A DNA stretch of 64,000 bases from G963664835 sp963664835. GTDB lineage: Bacteria > Chloroflexota > UBA6077 > FW602-bin22 > JBCLEL01. The notes beneath the pieces were generated by a model. The model was not told where the DNA came from. It did not search any database and was given only the letters and a program-made list of their open reading frames with translations. Position 1 is the first letter of the stretch; every line of letters starts with the position of its first letter. Of this stretch, positions 43,802 through 53,238 are shown one piece after another. Where the stretch lies: assembly GCA_963664835.2 (NCBI GenBank), contig CAXXUG010000013.1:62001-126000 (forward strand). The letters run 5' to 3'. The position numbers and the translations under genes are program-made.

Positions 43802-44815
43802 TCATTCATCGTTGATGCGTAGGCCCGGCGCAACGTCCAAGTCGAGGTTTGAGCGGAGTCCGCGCTGAAGCTGAAAGAAGCCAAAGCCGGCAATCATTGC
43901 GGCGTTGTCGGTGCACAGTCTCAACGGCGGATAGAGGACATTCTTCCCTACATCGGCCGACACCCTTTCCCGGAGGGCAAGATTTGCCGCGACCCCTCCG
44001 GCCAAGAGGACCTGTTCCACGCCGTACTCCTTGGCGGCCCGGGCAGTCTTGGTTGCGAGCACGTCGACAACCGCTTCCTGGAAACCTAACGCGATGTCGG
44101 CGCGAGTGACCTCCTCCGACTGATCGTTCATCTGCTCGATGAACCTCAGGACGGCGGTCTTCAGTCCGGAAAAGCTGAAATCGTAGCTCTTGCCCATCCA
44201 TGCCCTGGGGAATACCACCTTGCCCGACCGGCCCTGCCTAGCGAGTTTCTCTATAACCGGCCCTCCCGGATAGCCGAGGTCCAACATCCTCGCAATCTTG
44301 TCGAAGGCCTCTCCGGCCGCATCGTCGCGTGTCTTGCCCAACAACCGGAAGCGGCAGTTTTCCTCCATCAAAACCAGGTCGGAGTGCGACCCGGAGACTA
44401 TCAAGCACATCAAGGGGAAGCGAATCTCCTGGCCGGTCAGCCAGTTTGCGTAGATATGCGCCTCGATATGGTTCACCCCGATTAACGGCAGGTCTTGGCC
44501 AAATGCAATGGCTTTTGCCGCGTTCACGCCGACCAGCAACGCGCCGGCAAGTCCCGGGCCGTACGTTACCGCTACGCCGGACAGGTCTTCGAGTCCCGCG
44601 CCGGCATCGGCCAACGCCCGCCGAATCGTCGGTGTCATGGCCAAAATGTGTTGGCGGGACGCTACTTCCGGAACCACGCCACCGAAGCGTTGATGGATCT
44701 CAATCTGGGATGCGACTACGTTACTCAGGATCTGTCGCCCACCGGCTACTACCGCGACGCTGGTTTCATCGCAGGATGTCTCGATCCCGAGCACGAGGCT
44801 ATCGTTGTCGAACAC
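43802..44815 (-). CDS. tsaD: tRNA N6-adenosine threonylcarbamoyltransferase TsaD
   Basis: A 337-residue ASKHA protein installing t6A37 on ANN-decoding tRNAs with TsaB/E/C. Seen: VLGIETSCDETSVAVV, metal-binding HIEAH in GVNHIEAHIYA, GGPVIEKLA, and LLAGGVAANLALRERV. The start is unclear: GTG 44815 lies 15 nt after GGAGG; an ATG-like upstream (44863) overlaps that site. The tsaB/tsaE partners are not in the window. Confidence 0.9.
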   Translation of the reverse strand: MFDNDSLVLGIETSCDETSVAVVAGGRQILSNVVASQIEIHQRFGGVVPEVASRQHILAMTPTIRRALADAGAGLEDLSGVAVTYGPGLAGALLVGVNAAKAIAFGQDLPLIGVNHIEAHIYANWLTGQEIRFPLMCLIVSGSHSDLVLMEENCRFRLLGKTRDDAAGEAFDKIARMLDLGYPGGPVIEKLARQGRSGKVVFPRAWMGKSYDFSFSGLKTAVLRFIEQMNDQSEEVTRADIALGFQEAVVDVLATKTARAAKEYGVEQVLLAGGVAANLALRERVSADVGKNVLYPPLRLCTDNAAMIAGFGFFQLQRGLRSNLDLDVAPGLRINDE

Positions 44816-44983
44816 GTGAGATAGATGGCCCCTCCGGACTTGAATAAAATGCTCCCTCGCCAATGGGCGAGTGTTATGACCGCCACATTATCGGCGTTTT
44901 CGTTAGAAATTGCATACATTTGTCCGTTGCAGCTTCCGTTCCCCGTACTCCCAAAAGGAATACCTAGTCTCAGAATTGGCGTG

Positions 44984-44992
44984 TGTTAGAAT
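44984..44992 (+). promoter_or_regulatory. Extended -10 (TGTTAGAAT)
   Basis: TGT-TAGAAT at 44984-44992, about 210 nt before the GT20 gene; no strong -35. The gap 44864-45201 otherwise shows no gene or repeat. Confidence 0.3.
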
Positions 44993-45201
44993 CGAAGGCA
45001 AGCAGGAGTTGGAGCCGGGCCTGCCGGACAGGGCTTGGCCCGAGTTTCCCGCAACTCCGTATCGCTACTGACGGGGAAACTGACCACTTGATAGGCCCCG
45101 GCAGCTTCGATTTATCCTCATACGTGTGGTGTTCTGGGACGGTCAATTAGATCTCCATCTGCACGACGAGTCATTTCCAAGCAACCGGGCGCGGTGCAGG
45201 A

Positions 45202-46782
45202 ATGGGACAGATGGCGGAAAACGGTCCAAGTCTTTCGAGCGCTGCTGAAAACAGTCCCCAGGCGGAATTTCGGCGCGAAGTCTTAGTCAATCGGAAGCTA
45301 ATACTCGCTTCCAATCGCGGTCCAGTAGACTACGCCGTGAACGAGAGCGGCGAGTTGGAGCCCACAAGAGCGGCCGGCGGAGTCGTTTCCGCCCTCGCCG
45401 CGCTGTCCCGCAACACCGCGGTCACTTGGCTGAGCGCCGCCATGTCCGACGACGATCGCTTGGCCGCCAGCCAGCCGGATTTGCCCAGGCCAACATTCTT
45501 GCCCCCGTCGTTGGACCACAAGTTCGTGGCCGTGCCGGAGGAAGTTCTGCACCGCCATTACAACGTTTTCAGCAATCCCATCCTCTGGTTCATCCATCAC
45601 TATCTCTGGAACGCTGCTTACGGTCCCAGGATCGATGAGGAGGCCCACAAAGCCTACAAGGAGGGCTACGTGGCAGTGAACCGGGCGTTGGCCGAGGCAC
45701 TGGCGCCCTTGGCCGCCAGGGGCCCCGATGGACTGACACCGTTTACGCTGCTGCAGGACTACCAACTCTACCTGGTTCCAGGTTTCCTCAGGGAACGATG
45801 CCCAGAGGCGATTCTGTCTCACTTCATTCACACACCTTGGCCCGCGCCCAACTATTGGCTGCTAATCCCCCAGTACATGCGGCAAGCGATAGTAGAGAGC
45901 CTATGTCATGCCGACGTGCTCGGCTTCCAGACCCAGGAGTTCGCTAGAAACTTCCTCAACACATGCGAGGATTTTCTGGAGGGCGCAACCATCGACTACC
46001 ACAACAGAATAGTTCGCTACCGAGGACACCCCGTTCGTATTAAGGTCTATCCGATCTCCGTTGACGTTAGAGAGCTTAAGCGGGTGGCGTTCTCGCCCGA
46101 CTGCGAGCAATACGTCGACAAGCTGCGTCGGGTTTGCAGCCAATACACGATCGTCCGGGTCGATCGCCTCGAGCTATCGAAGAATATCGTCCGAGGATTC
46201 GAGGCGTATTGCTCGCTCCTCGAGCGCCGGCCGGACCTTATAGGCAATGTGAAGTTCCTTGCCTTCCTCGTCCCCTCTCGCTCGGAGATTCCGGAGTACC
46301 AGAGATACCAGGACCGCGTGTTCAAATTGGTTGACGACGCGAACCAGCGCTTCGGCCGGCCAGGCTGGAAACCGATAGAGGTGTTTTACGAAAACAATTT
46401 GCTGCAAGCCATCGCCGGCATGCGCTTGGCCGACGTCTATTTGGCGAATTCCGTGCTGGATGGTATGAATCTGGTCTCGAAGGAATCGGTCATCGTCAGC
46501 GAGAAGAACTCCGTGCTAATCCTCTCCGAAGCCACCGGAGCTCACTACCAACTCGGTAGGCACGCCCTCACCGTTTCGCCGGGCGATGTCGAAGAGACGT
46601 CTAACGCGCTCGAAAGGGCGTTGGAGATGCCGATGATCGAGCGGCTTGCCCAGTCTCGCGCGCTGCGTCGCAGCGTGGAAAGCGAGGACTTGGATTGGTG
46701 GGTAGACGAGCAGTTGCACGACCTGCGCCAGATTGCCCAAGAACAGGAACAGGCAGCCAGGAGAGCCTCGATATTAGCCTAG
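45202..46782 (+). CDS. otsA: Trehalose-6-phosphate synthase (GT20)
   Basis: A 526-residue GT-B transferase joining UDP/GDP-glucose and glucose-6-phosphate. Seen: ASNRGPVDYAVNESGELEPTRAAGGVVSAL (acceptor loop), IHTPWPAPNYWLLIPQ, HADVLGFQTQEFARNFLNTCEDFL, the DRLELSKNI region (variant of DRLDYTKGI) and donor-site LANSVLDGMNLVSKESVIV. Length is longer than E. coli OtsA (about 470). The variant acceptor loop means GgpS-like or VldE-like activity cannot be excluded. The trehalose-phosphatase gene is on the opposite strand, 3' ends overlapping by 9 nt. Confidence 0.82.
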   Translation: MGQMAENGPSLSSAAENSPQAEFRREVLVNRKLILASNRGPVDYAVNESGELEPTRAAGGVVSALAALSRNTAVTWLSAAMSDDDRLAASQPDLPRPTFLPPSLDHKFVAVPEEVLHRHYNVFSNPILWFIHHYLWNAAYGPRIDEEAHKAYKEGYVAVNRALAEALAPLAARGPDGLTPFTLLQDYQLYLVPGFLRERCPEAILSHFIHTPWPAPNYWLLIPQYMRQAIVESLCHADVLGFQTQEFARNFLNTCEDFLEGATIDYHNRIVRYRGHPVRIKVYPISVDVRELKRVAFSPDCEQYVDKLRRVCSQYTIVRVDRLELSKNIVRGFEAYCSLLERRPDLIGNVKFLAFLVPSRSEIPEYQRYQDRVFKLVDDANQRFGRPGWKPIEVFYENNLLQAIAGMRLADVYLANSVLDGMNLVSKESVIVSEKNSVLILSEATGAHYQLGRHALTVSPGDVEETSNALERALEMPMIERLAQSRALRRSVESEDLDWWVDEQLHDLRQIAQEQEQAARRASILA

Positions 46783-47577
46783 CTCTAAGAGCTTATCCAG
46801 CAGCTTCGCGACCCCCTCCACCCCGTCCACCGTCGCGTCGGCGGCGTCCAAAACCTCGCGAGGGGACTCAACCGCTTTCACGGCGATCGACGCCTTAGCT
46901 CTGAGTCTGCCTTGTTGCTCAAGCCTACTAAGCGCCTCGAAGGCGTCCAGATCGGTCAGGTCGTCTCCCAGGTAAACAGCGCCCTCCAACCCGTGCCGGC
47001 GAACCAGATCCGCCACTGCCGTTCCCTTGTTTACCTTAGTTGGAGGCCTGATCTCCACGATCATTCTTCCTTCAGTTATCAGAAATCGTTCGTCGTACTG
47101 AATTGCGGCTATGGCATCAAGGATTTTCCTGCGCGTTTCTTCCGGGTCACTTGCGCGCCGATAGTGGACGGATGCGGTGAAGCCCTTGGCTTCAATGAGA
47201 ACCTCCTGGACATCGAGCGATTTCCGCAACCTGTCCAAGAAACTCCGCAAAACTCCGCGAAAGGAGCTCAAGTCCTCAGTTGCGGTCATCCGACCGTTCT
47301 CCCAAGTTTCCAGGCCGTGGTTCCCAACGTAGACGATCTGCGGCAATCCGACCATCGACCGCGATTCGCCGGCCGATCGGCCGGACACCACCGCAACCAG
47401 GCCAAGGCTTTGCGATAGCGCCTCCAGCGCCTCTCGGCAACGGAAGTCCACCACGGCTTGGCCCGGCGTGGGCGCGATAGCGCTGATAGTGCCATCGATG
47501 TCGCAGAACAACCCGGCCGGCCGGCAACTCAGCGCGATTAGAGACTGGGAGATAGCTCGGTTCAGTGGGTCAGACAA
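46774..47577 (-). CDS. otsB: Trehalose-6-phosphate phosphatase (HAD)
   Basis: A 267-residue HAD phosphatase. The nucleophile motif is FCDIDGTISAIAPTPGQA, with VVSGRS, and motif IV GDDLTDLDAF. Converges on otsA, so the pathway's two genes are not in a single transcript. Substrate by family and context. Confidence 0.82.
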   Translation of the reverse strand: MSDPLNRAISQSLIALSCRPAGLFCDIDGTISAIAPTPGQAVVDFRCREALEALSQSLGLVAVVSGRSAGESRSMVGLPQIVYVGNHGLETWENGRMTATEDLSSFRGVLRSFLDRLRKSLDVQEVLIEAKGFTASVHYRRASDPEETRRKILDAIAAIQYDERFLITEGRMIVEIRPPTKVNKGTAVADLVRRHGLEGAVYLGDDLTDLDAFEALSRLEQQGRLRAKASIAVKAVESPREVLDAADATVDGVEGVAKLLDKLLELG

Positions 47578-47690
47578 TCTCGTGATACTTGGGTCTGGTA
47601 TCGAGTCTTTGCCACCTTAGTTGGCAGCGATCTGTGGGTGTTGGCTGGATTTATCGACTCGGTTGGACTCAATGGTGGAGTGGAGGCGCG

Positions 47691-47696
47691 TATAAT
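47691..47696 (+). promoter_or_regulatory. -10 box TATAAT
   Basis: GCGCGTATAAT; no good -35. 130 nt before the DUF4446 gene. Confidence 0.35.
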
Positions 47697-47820
47697 GTCC
47701 GTATCCCATGTTGCGTCGGATTGTGAAAATGATCAAGTATTGTGCTCGCCGGCGCACCCGGCGCAACGCTCTAGCTTGGATTGCTGACAGGCCGGCGGAA
47801 GCCGCCTGCCACTTAGACGA

Positions 47821-48324
47821 TTGGAGGGTATAGATCTGCTTCCCGTAGACAATTCTCTGTTGTTGCTAATTCTCTTGGTGATAGTCGCGATTCTCTTGAT
47901 CTGGTTGATCGCCCTTCAGTGGCGACTCTCTCGCATCCGGCAAGTGTTGAACGGGCTCACCGAGGGGCTCGAAGACGCTAATTTTGAAGACGCGTTGTAT
48001 CACTACGTCGATGCCGTCGAGAAGAACAGCCAACGTACAGAGGACTTGATCGCCCTGACTGAAGAGCTGAGGATGTCTGCGCGCAACGATCTACAGCGAG
48101 TTGGCTTGATCCGGTTTAATCCCTTTGAGGACGCAGGCGGCGATCAGAGCTTTGCCATAGCCTTGCTCGATGCTGATGGTACCGGCTTGGTCCTCAGCTC
48201 GCTTTTCTCCAGGGCCGGCAGCCGAATGTTTGCCAAGGAAGTTGTCGCCGGCCGGTCAACCCATACGCTGACTGAAGAGGAGGTCGAGGCCATCAACATG
48301 GCCATGGCTACCGAATCGGGATAA
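47821..48324 (+). CDS. DUF4446 family membrane protein
   Basis: A 167-residue protein: N-terminal helix (LLLLILLVIVAILLIWLIAL), a coiled segment, then the DUF4446 core LQRVGLIRFNPFEDAGGDQSFAIALLD and LSSLFSRAGSRMFAKEV. Function unknown. TTG 47821 includes a GGAGGG inside, so the true start may be a later codon such as CTG 47836. Confidence 0.7.
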   Translation: MEGIDLLPVDNSLLLLILLVIVAILLIWLIALQWRLSRIRQVLNGLTEGLEDANFEDALYHYVDAVEKNSQRTEDLIALTEELRMSARNDLQRVGLIRFNPFEDAGGDQSFAIALLDADGTGLVLSSLFSRAGSRMFAKEVVAGRSTHTLTEEEVEAINMAMATESG

Positions 48325-48439
48325 TCTGGCCCCTTGCGTGGCCAAGGTCTGAGCGGCATAACGACTGGCGGGGCGCAGGCAGTCCTTTGGGGGGGTAGTC
48401 GGCATCTAGACAGATAGCCCACCATTCCCTGCATTCGAC

Positions 48440-48700
48440 ATCGCCGGGAAGCATGTCCCGGGCTCCGATCCGAGATGGCGTCCGACATGGTCTAGCCGCG
48501 TCCGTCACTCTTGCCGAACTGTCAATTGTTATCTCGTAGTCCACGGAAAAATGTAGCGCGGGGGCTTGTCCCCCGCAGGGGTGTGGGTGGGGAGCGACAG
48601 AATTCGCCGTGCCAATTCTCTGTACCAAGCCACAACTCCGGCTCTTCATACCCTTGGTGTGCCGGCGCCAGCCGGACAGTGACCACTAATATCCGCCAGC
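48440..48700. repeat. Repeat block before the SAM hydrolase
   Basis: Module A at 48551-48578 and partial module C at 48646-48680 within the gap 48325-48811. Confidence 0.7.
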
Positions 48701-48811
48701 GTGATGAAGAGTCTTATGTCGACGGCACGGCTCTCGGCCCATACGGCGCTCGCTCCCTGTCCCGGGTGGCCCGTCCTACGCCCGGTACCGCCCCCAACAA
48801 ACGAGGTACAA

Positions 48812-49626
48812 ATGCTCGCTAACGGAATAATCACCTTGACAACCGACTTCGGGCTTCGCGATTCTTACTTGGCGGAGATGAAGGGTGTGATGCTTTCGAT
48901 CAACCCCGCGCTCACCTTGATTGACGTATCCCATTCGGTCCTTCCCAAGACGTGTCCGCCGGCGCATATCTTCTGCAACGGACTATCGATCACTTCCCGG
49001 CCGGCACCGTCCACCTGGCGGTTGTAGATCCCGGCGTCGGATCGGACCGGCGCGCCTTGGCCATCGAAGTTCCAACCGGTTGGCTCGTCGGTCCCGACAA
49101 TGGCTTGTTCGCGCTAGCCCTCCGGCAGTTCACGAATCACCTCGGAGACGAGCTAGCATTATCTTCGGAATGCCGAGCGGTCAGCCTCACGAATACTAGC
49201 TATTGGAGACCGGAGGTCAGCTCCACCTTTCACGGTCGCGACATCTTCGCACCGGTCGCTGCGCGACTGGCCGGCGGAGAGAACATCGCCAACTTGGGTG
49301 ATCCGATCCGCTCGATCCGCGGACTGCCGGCCTCGTCTTCCGCTGTCGATGAGCGCACGATGAAGACCCGCGTGATTTGGATAGACCACTTTGGAAATGT
49401 CATACTCGCGCTTCACCGGCGGGATGTCAGCGCTTGGAAAGCCTGCGCCGCGGTCGTAGGCTCTAGAGAGGTGCCCGGCCCGGTCGAGAATTACGAACAA
49501 GCCCCTGAGCCACGACTGCTATTCGGCAGCTCCGGTCTCTTGGAGATCGCCGTCTATCGCAGAAGCGCCGCTGAGGTTCTGGACCTGAAGCGAGGCGACG
49601 AGGTCACCGTACGCTGGCTCGCCTGA
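48812..49626 (+). pseudogene. SAM hydroxide adenosyltransferase (DUF62), frameshifted
   Basis: The frame from ATG 48812 encodes LTTDFGLRDSYLAEMKGVML and stops early; the second frame (from 48952) continues SAGAYLLQRTIDHFPAGTVHLAVVDPGVG, GPDNGLFALAL and STFHGRDIFAPVAARLAGG. One missing C in a CCC run near 48944-48946 (LP, then QDV) would fuse them into a single protein of about 271 residues. Members convert S-adenosylmethionine to adenosine and methionine. The intact reading suggests a recent or artefactual lesion. Confidence 0.75.
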
Positions 49627-49630
49627 CCGA

Positions 49631-50932
49631 TCAGGGGTAGGTTCCTATCAACACGTTCCATTCGCTGATGGTCTCGAATAAAGGCGCCGGGTAGATACCC
49701 AGGACCACGCTGACCACCACTAGAACCAGCGGCAGCCATCTCCTTGACGCTGCGATGTCTTGAGTGTTGCCATCGGTGGACGACCCGTCGAGTCTCAGCC
49801 GTTCGAACGACACTGAAAGAGAAATGGCCACAAGCAGCCCGGCCGCACCCATCAAGAATGCGACCAAATTGTCTTTGGACACGGCCACTTGGACTGCCAT
49901 CCACCAAAGGATGAAAACTAGGCTGCCCGGAAACCCTATCGTGGTAAATAGGACGATCCTCTGCGCGATCATCTCCAGTGTTCCTGAAGCGGCCCTGGTC
50001 TCGAAATCCCGCGCTTGTATGGAAACGGCAGAAACTATCAGGGCGGCGCCCCCTGCGAACAGTCCCAGCCACGCGAACCATCCACCGGCCATGATTACGG
50101 CGATTGCCAATCCGACGACCGCAAATCTGCCGGTCTCCATCGCGGCATAGCGTTCAGATGAGGCCCAAGATCCTATCGCTGTCAATGATACGACTACCAT
50201 CAACACGCCAACCGCGGTCGACCAGTAGTCGAGTTCGACGATCTCAAATCTCCCTTCGAAGATCGAGAACATTAGGAAAAGGACCATTAGCTGGGCACAA
50301 CCCAGCGATACGCTCCAGCGGTAGCGAGACTCTGGATCCGTCGAGGCTGGCACCAGTCCCCCGAAAGGGAACGCGCCGCTCAATATCGTGACGGACACGA
50401 TCAACAGGCCGATTGCCGAGCTGATCAGGTGCGCGTGGGGATGAGGTGATTGAGTCTGGATCAGGATGGGCGCCGAAATCAAGAAGAGTACAGCCAGAAC
50501 TGATGACACTCCGACGCGGGTGGAAACCGCTCGAACATCTTGCCAATCCGATCCTGCCCAGGCGTTCCTAACGCAGAGCAGGATCGATGACCCGATCCCA
50601 GCAGCCAGCATAATGTCGTTCTGCGCCAGTAGCGCGCTTGTCGATGCGACGGCGCCGGCGGCAATCAGGCTCGTGTTCTTATGCTTTCGACTGCCCAACG
50701 CCGCGACGCAAATCGAAATCGCCAAGAGAATCAGCAGTGCGATTGGCACAGCATGGAATTGGCCAATCGAGAGATTGACTTCTCCGCCGGGCAGCGGAAC
50801 TGGCCCCACGCTCCATGCTGCTAGCAGAAACGCGATGGCCGGCAGGAGGGAAAAGGGGCCGACTCGAGCGCTGAAGCGACAGCCTACAAGGCCGCCAACC
50901 ATCAGGAATATGGCTGCCAAGCTAGTCGCCAA
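49631..50932 (-). CDS. NuoN/HyfF-like membrane subunit
   Basis: A 433-residue hydrophobic protein with about 12-14 predicted helices, resembling antiporter-like subunits of complex I and hydrogenase-4 (PFGGLVPASTDPESRYRWSVSL, GAFPFGGL). Key ion-channel residues cannot be identified by eye. Last gene of a three-gene unit; its start overlaps the upstream gene by 11 nt. Convergent with the SAM hydrolase, 4 nt apart. Confidence 0.5.
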   Translation of the reverse strand: MATSLAAIFLMVGGLVGCRFSARVGPFSLLPAIAFLLAAWSVGPVPLPGGEVNLSIGQFHAVPIALLILLAISICVAALGSRKHKNTSLIAAGAVASTSALLAQNDIMLAAGIGSSILLCVRNAWAGSDWQDVRAVSTRVGVSSVLAVLFLISAPILIQTQSPHPHAHLISSAIGLLIVSVTILSGAFPFGGLVPASTDPESRYRWSVSLGCAQLMVLFLMFSIFEGRFEIVELDYWSTAVGVLMVVVSLTAIGSWASSERYAAMETGRFAVVGLAIAVIMAGGWFAWLGLFAGGAALIVSAVSIQARDFETRAASGTLEMIAQRIVLFTTIGFPGSLVFILWWMAVQVAVSKDNLVAFLMGAAGLLVAISLSVSFERLRLDGSSTDGNTQDIAASRRWLPLVLVVVSVVLGIYPAPLFETISEWNVLIGTYP

Positions 50933-51521
50933 CGGCGTCGCTCCGCTGGAAACCGGTCAGTTCGCTCAGGTATTGGCCGGTGAATATGCCCGACGCCAAG
51001 ACTACCGCCATGGTCGCGAGGAAGTCTAGCTCGCCAGCCACCGACTCCCCCAGCAGGCCGGTCGCTCCGATGCCGAGAACCATGGCGCCGATCATTCCTA
51101 GATTTGAACGCGATAGCAACGCCGACAAGACGATCGCCGCAATCGTGGCGTAGATCGCGAGATCGCTCGATAGCGTTCCGACTATCGGTTGACTCGAAGC
51201 CAGTAGGTAGACAGTTGCCCCGGCTAGAACGATCCAAGCAACCAGGAACGCGTCCTCACTGATTAGTCCCTTGAATTGGTCCCTACCCCTGTCTGAGCCG
51301 GCCGGCTCGGCCCGGAGGCTCTTCGATGCAAACCCAATCGTGATCGCAATTGCGAACACCGCATACAGAGCCGCGATCAGCACGGAGTCGAAGCTAAAGG
51401 CGACTAGAGCTCCTTCAGACAGCGCACCGAGCGTGATCGCGATCAGCAGCACTCCCTGCCTTCGGGCAACCGCCAGAGTAAGGAGGCATAGTATGTAAAC
51501 GACGAGGATCGAAGTAGTCAT
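50922..51521 (-). CDS. HyfE/NuoK-like membrane subunit
   Basis: A 199-residue membrane protein with about six hydrophobic segments, like hydrogenase-4 component E. Start ATG 51521, 1 nt after the upstream stop; an earlier in-frame ATG (51539) lies inside that gene. Assigned mainly from context between NuoL-like and NuoN-like genes. Confidence 0.42.
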   Translation of the reverse strand: MTTSILVVYILCLLTLAVARRQGVLLIAITLGALSEGALVAFSFDSVLIAALYAVFAIAITIGFASKSLRAEPAGSDRGRDQFKGLISEDAFLVAWIVLAGATVYLLASSQPIVGTLSSDLAIYATIAAIVLSALLSRSNLGMIGAMVLGIGATGLLGESVAGELDFLATMAVVLASGIFTGQYLSELTGFQRSDAVGD

Positions 51522-51522
51522 G

Positions 51523-53203
51523 TCACCGCAGTAAGACAAATGTCACTAGCAAAGTGAATCCCAGGGCGATAGAGACGTAAGCTCGGTCGTTGGCTAAGGA
51601 CCCTGGTTGACTGATCTTGGCGAATCCACGCCCTATCCGGCTAATGCTATAAATGCCTGGAACCAGGGTCTGCCGGACAACTCGATATCCCGCCAGTAAC
51701 TGTTGGGTCGGTACCAACTCGCGTGCGGCGAAGGCGGCAAGCAGTCCGGCAGTTGCGGTAAACGACAACACCCCGGGAAAGTTCCAAACGAACAGCAACT
51801 GCGGGCCTGCCGGCCCCCCCTTCCGTCGGAAAGAAATTCGTAGTCGCCGGACCTATCACCTCCTGAATCAGTGCGGCCGGCGCCAACGCCAGCAGGGCCA
51901 ATACGGCCGCCAGTCCGCGCGCAAGTATCCGGGTACGGGCCTCTGGTTGTGCCGCGCTCGCCGTCGGTTCCAGGTCCGATAGGTTGTCCGCCAGAACGAT
52001 TCCGATCAACATCAGCGCAACTAGCGGTACAGCCCAGTCTGGAGGTAACAGGAGCAGGTTGCTCAGCAGTAGCAAGTAACCGGCGAAGTTGATCGATCCG
52101 GGCAAGGATAGGTTGTTGGTCCATACGATCGCGCTTACCAAGACGTTGTCCGGCGCGTCTGTTCGGTGCCAACGCCGGCCGGCGTAAGCCAGGCAGGTTC
52201 CAAGGAAGATCGTCAAACCGGCCGTGACCGTTCCGGCCGAGGCCAGAATCATGCCTATTGCCGCCCAGAAGAAACCGATCTGCCAGGCCGGTTCACGTGT
52301 GCGTCGCGCCACCGCGATAGTTGCGACGATCGCCAATGCGGCGATACCGATGGACAGTTCGGACGGGAAGTACGTGTGCTCGAGGTTGTACCGTGCCACC
52401 ACGACGCGTGCCAACCAGTACAGCGCTACAGAGCCGTTGAACAGGGCCAGCCGGGACGCGACCGCCTCCCTGTGGATGAACTGGGCTGGCACGTTGTGCA
52501 CTGCCGCCAGTGCCAAACGCGCGACGGCCTGAGCTACCAACAGCCAGGCAACCATTTCAAGCGATGCATATTCGCCGACCGTCGAGTAAAGAAACGAGCC
52601 ATCGTTCAACTCGGACAGAGAGGCCAGTCCGATCAGGAGGAAGAAGACCGACGATTCAAGCCAGATCTGCCTGACCGAGGTTTGCCGGTCTGCCCCCTTG
52701 CCTCGGTCGATGCTCGCCAGCGATAGACCGGCAAGAGCGAAACACAACGAGGCGGTCAACAGGTCCGCGGAAAACAGACCCGCAAACCAAAACCCGATGC
52801 CCACCAGCAGGTACGGGCGCCCGGAGATCATGCGTGAGAGCGACCAGTTGTTCCACGCGACTCCGGCCACGATCAGCGCTATTGGAATGGCGAAGAATAC
52901 GGAAATCGCGTCAAGTCGCACCGACGCTGTCGCAGCGCCAAACGGCCACTGCATCCATGTGAAGCCATCGATCTCGAACACGGTCAACCGGGTCTCGGTG
53001 AGCGCGCGTGCAAGCAGCGCCAATAGTCCGAACAAGATCAGAGCCGAGAGTCTGTGGAAGATTGCCCTGCCCCCGGCGCTGCCAACTGCCGACAAAAGGG
53101 CCCCAATCCAAGGAACAACTATCAGCAGAGCTACTAGCCAGGCCAAGCGCAATAAGACCCCGTCAGTCGAGTATTTTTGTGTTGGCGGATCCGAAGCATG
53201 CAA
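51523..53203 (-). pseudogene. NuoL-like antiporter subunit, frameshifted near 3' end
   Basis: The main frame (53203-about 51820) encodes a long multi-helix protein (SVFFAIPIALIVAGVAWNNW, IHREAVASRLALFNGSVAL) resembling NuoL/MrpA. At a run of seven Cs (51814-51820; G7 on the coding strand) the frame shifts; with six Gs it would continue EGGPAGPQLLFVWNFPGV into the last 91 residues (helix TAGLLAAFAARELVPTQ). The C-terminal piece is conserved enough to suggest one original gene. Starts a three-gene unit transcribed leftward. Confidence 0.55.
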
Positions 53204-53212
53204 AACGCACGG

Positions 53213-53221
53213 TGATATAAT
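53213..53221 (+). promoter_or_regulatory. Extended -10 (TGATATAAT) of prs
   Basis: Identical to the glpD element; 17 nt before ATG 53239. Confidence 0.5.
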
Positions 53222-53238
53222 ACTCGGTCGTTCAATTC

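Noticed and set aside
52166..52726. Plus-strand ORF across the NuoL-like gene
   Set aside because: Shadow of a hydrophobic minus-strand gene; Gln/Arg-rich with no domain.
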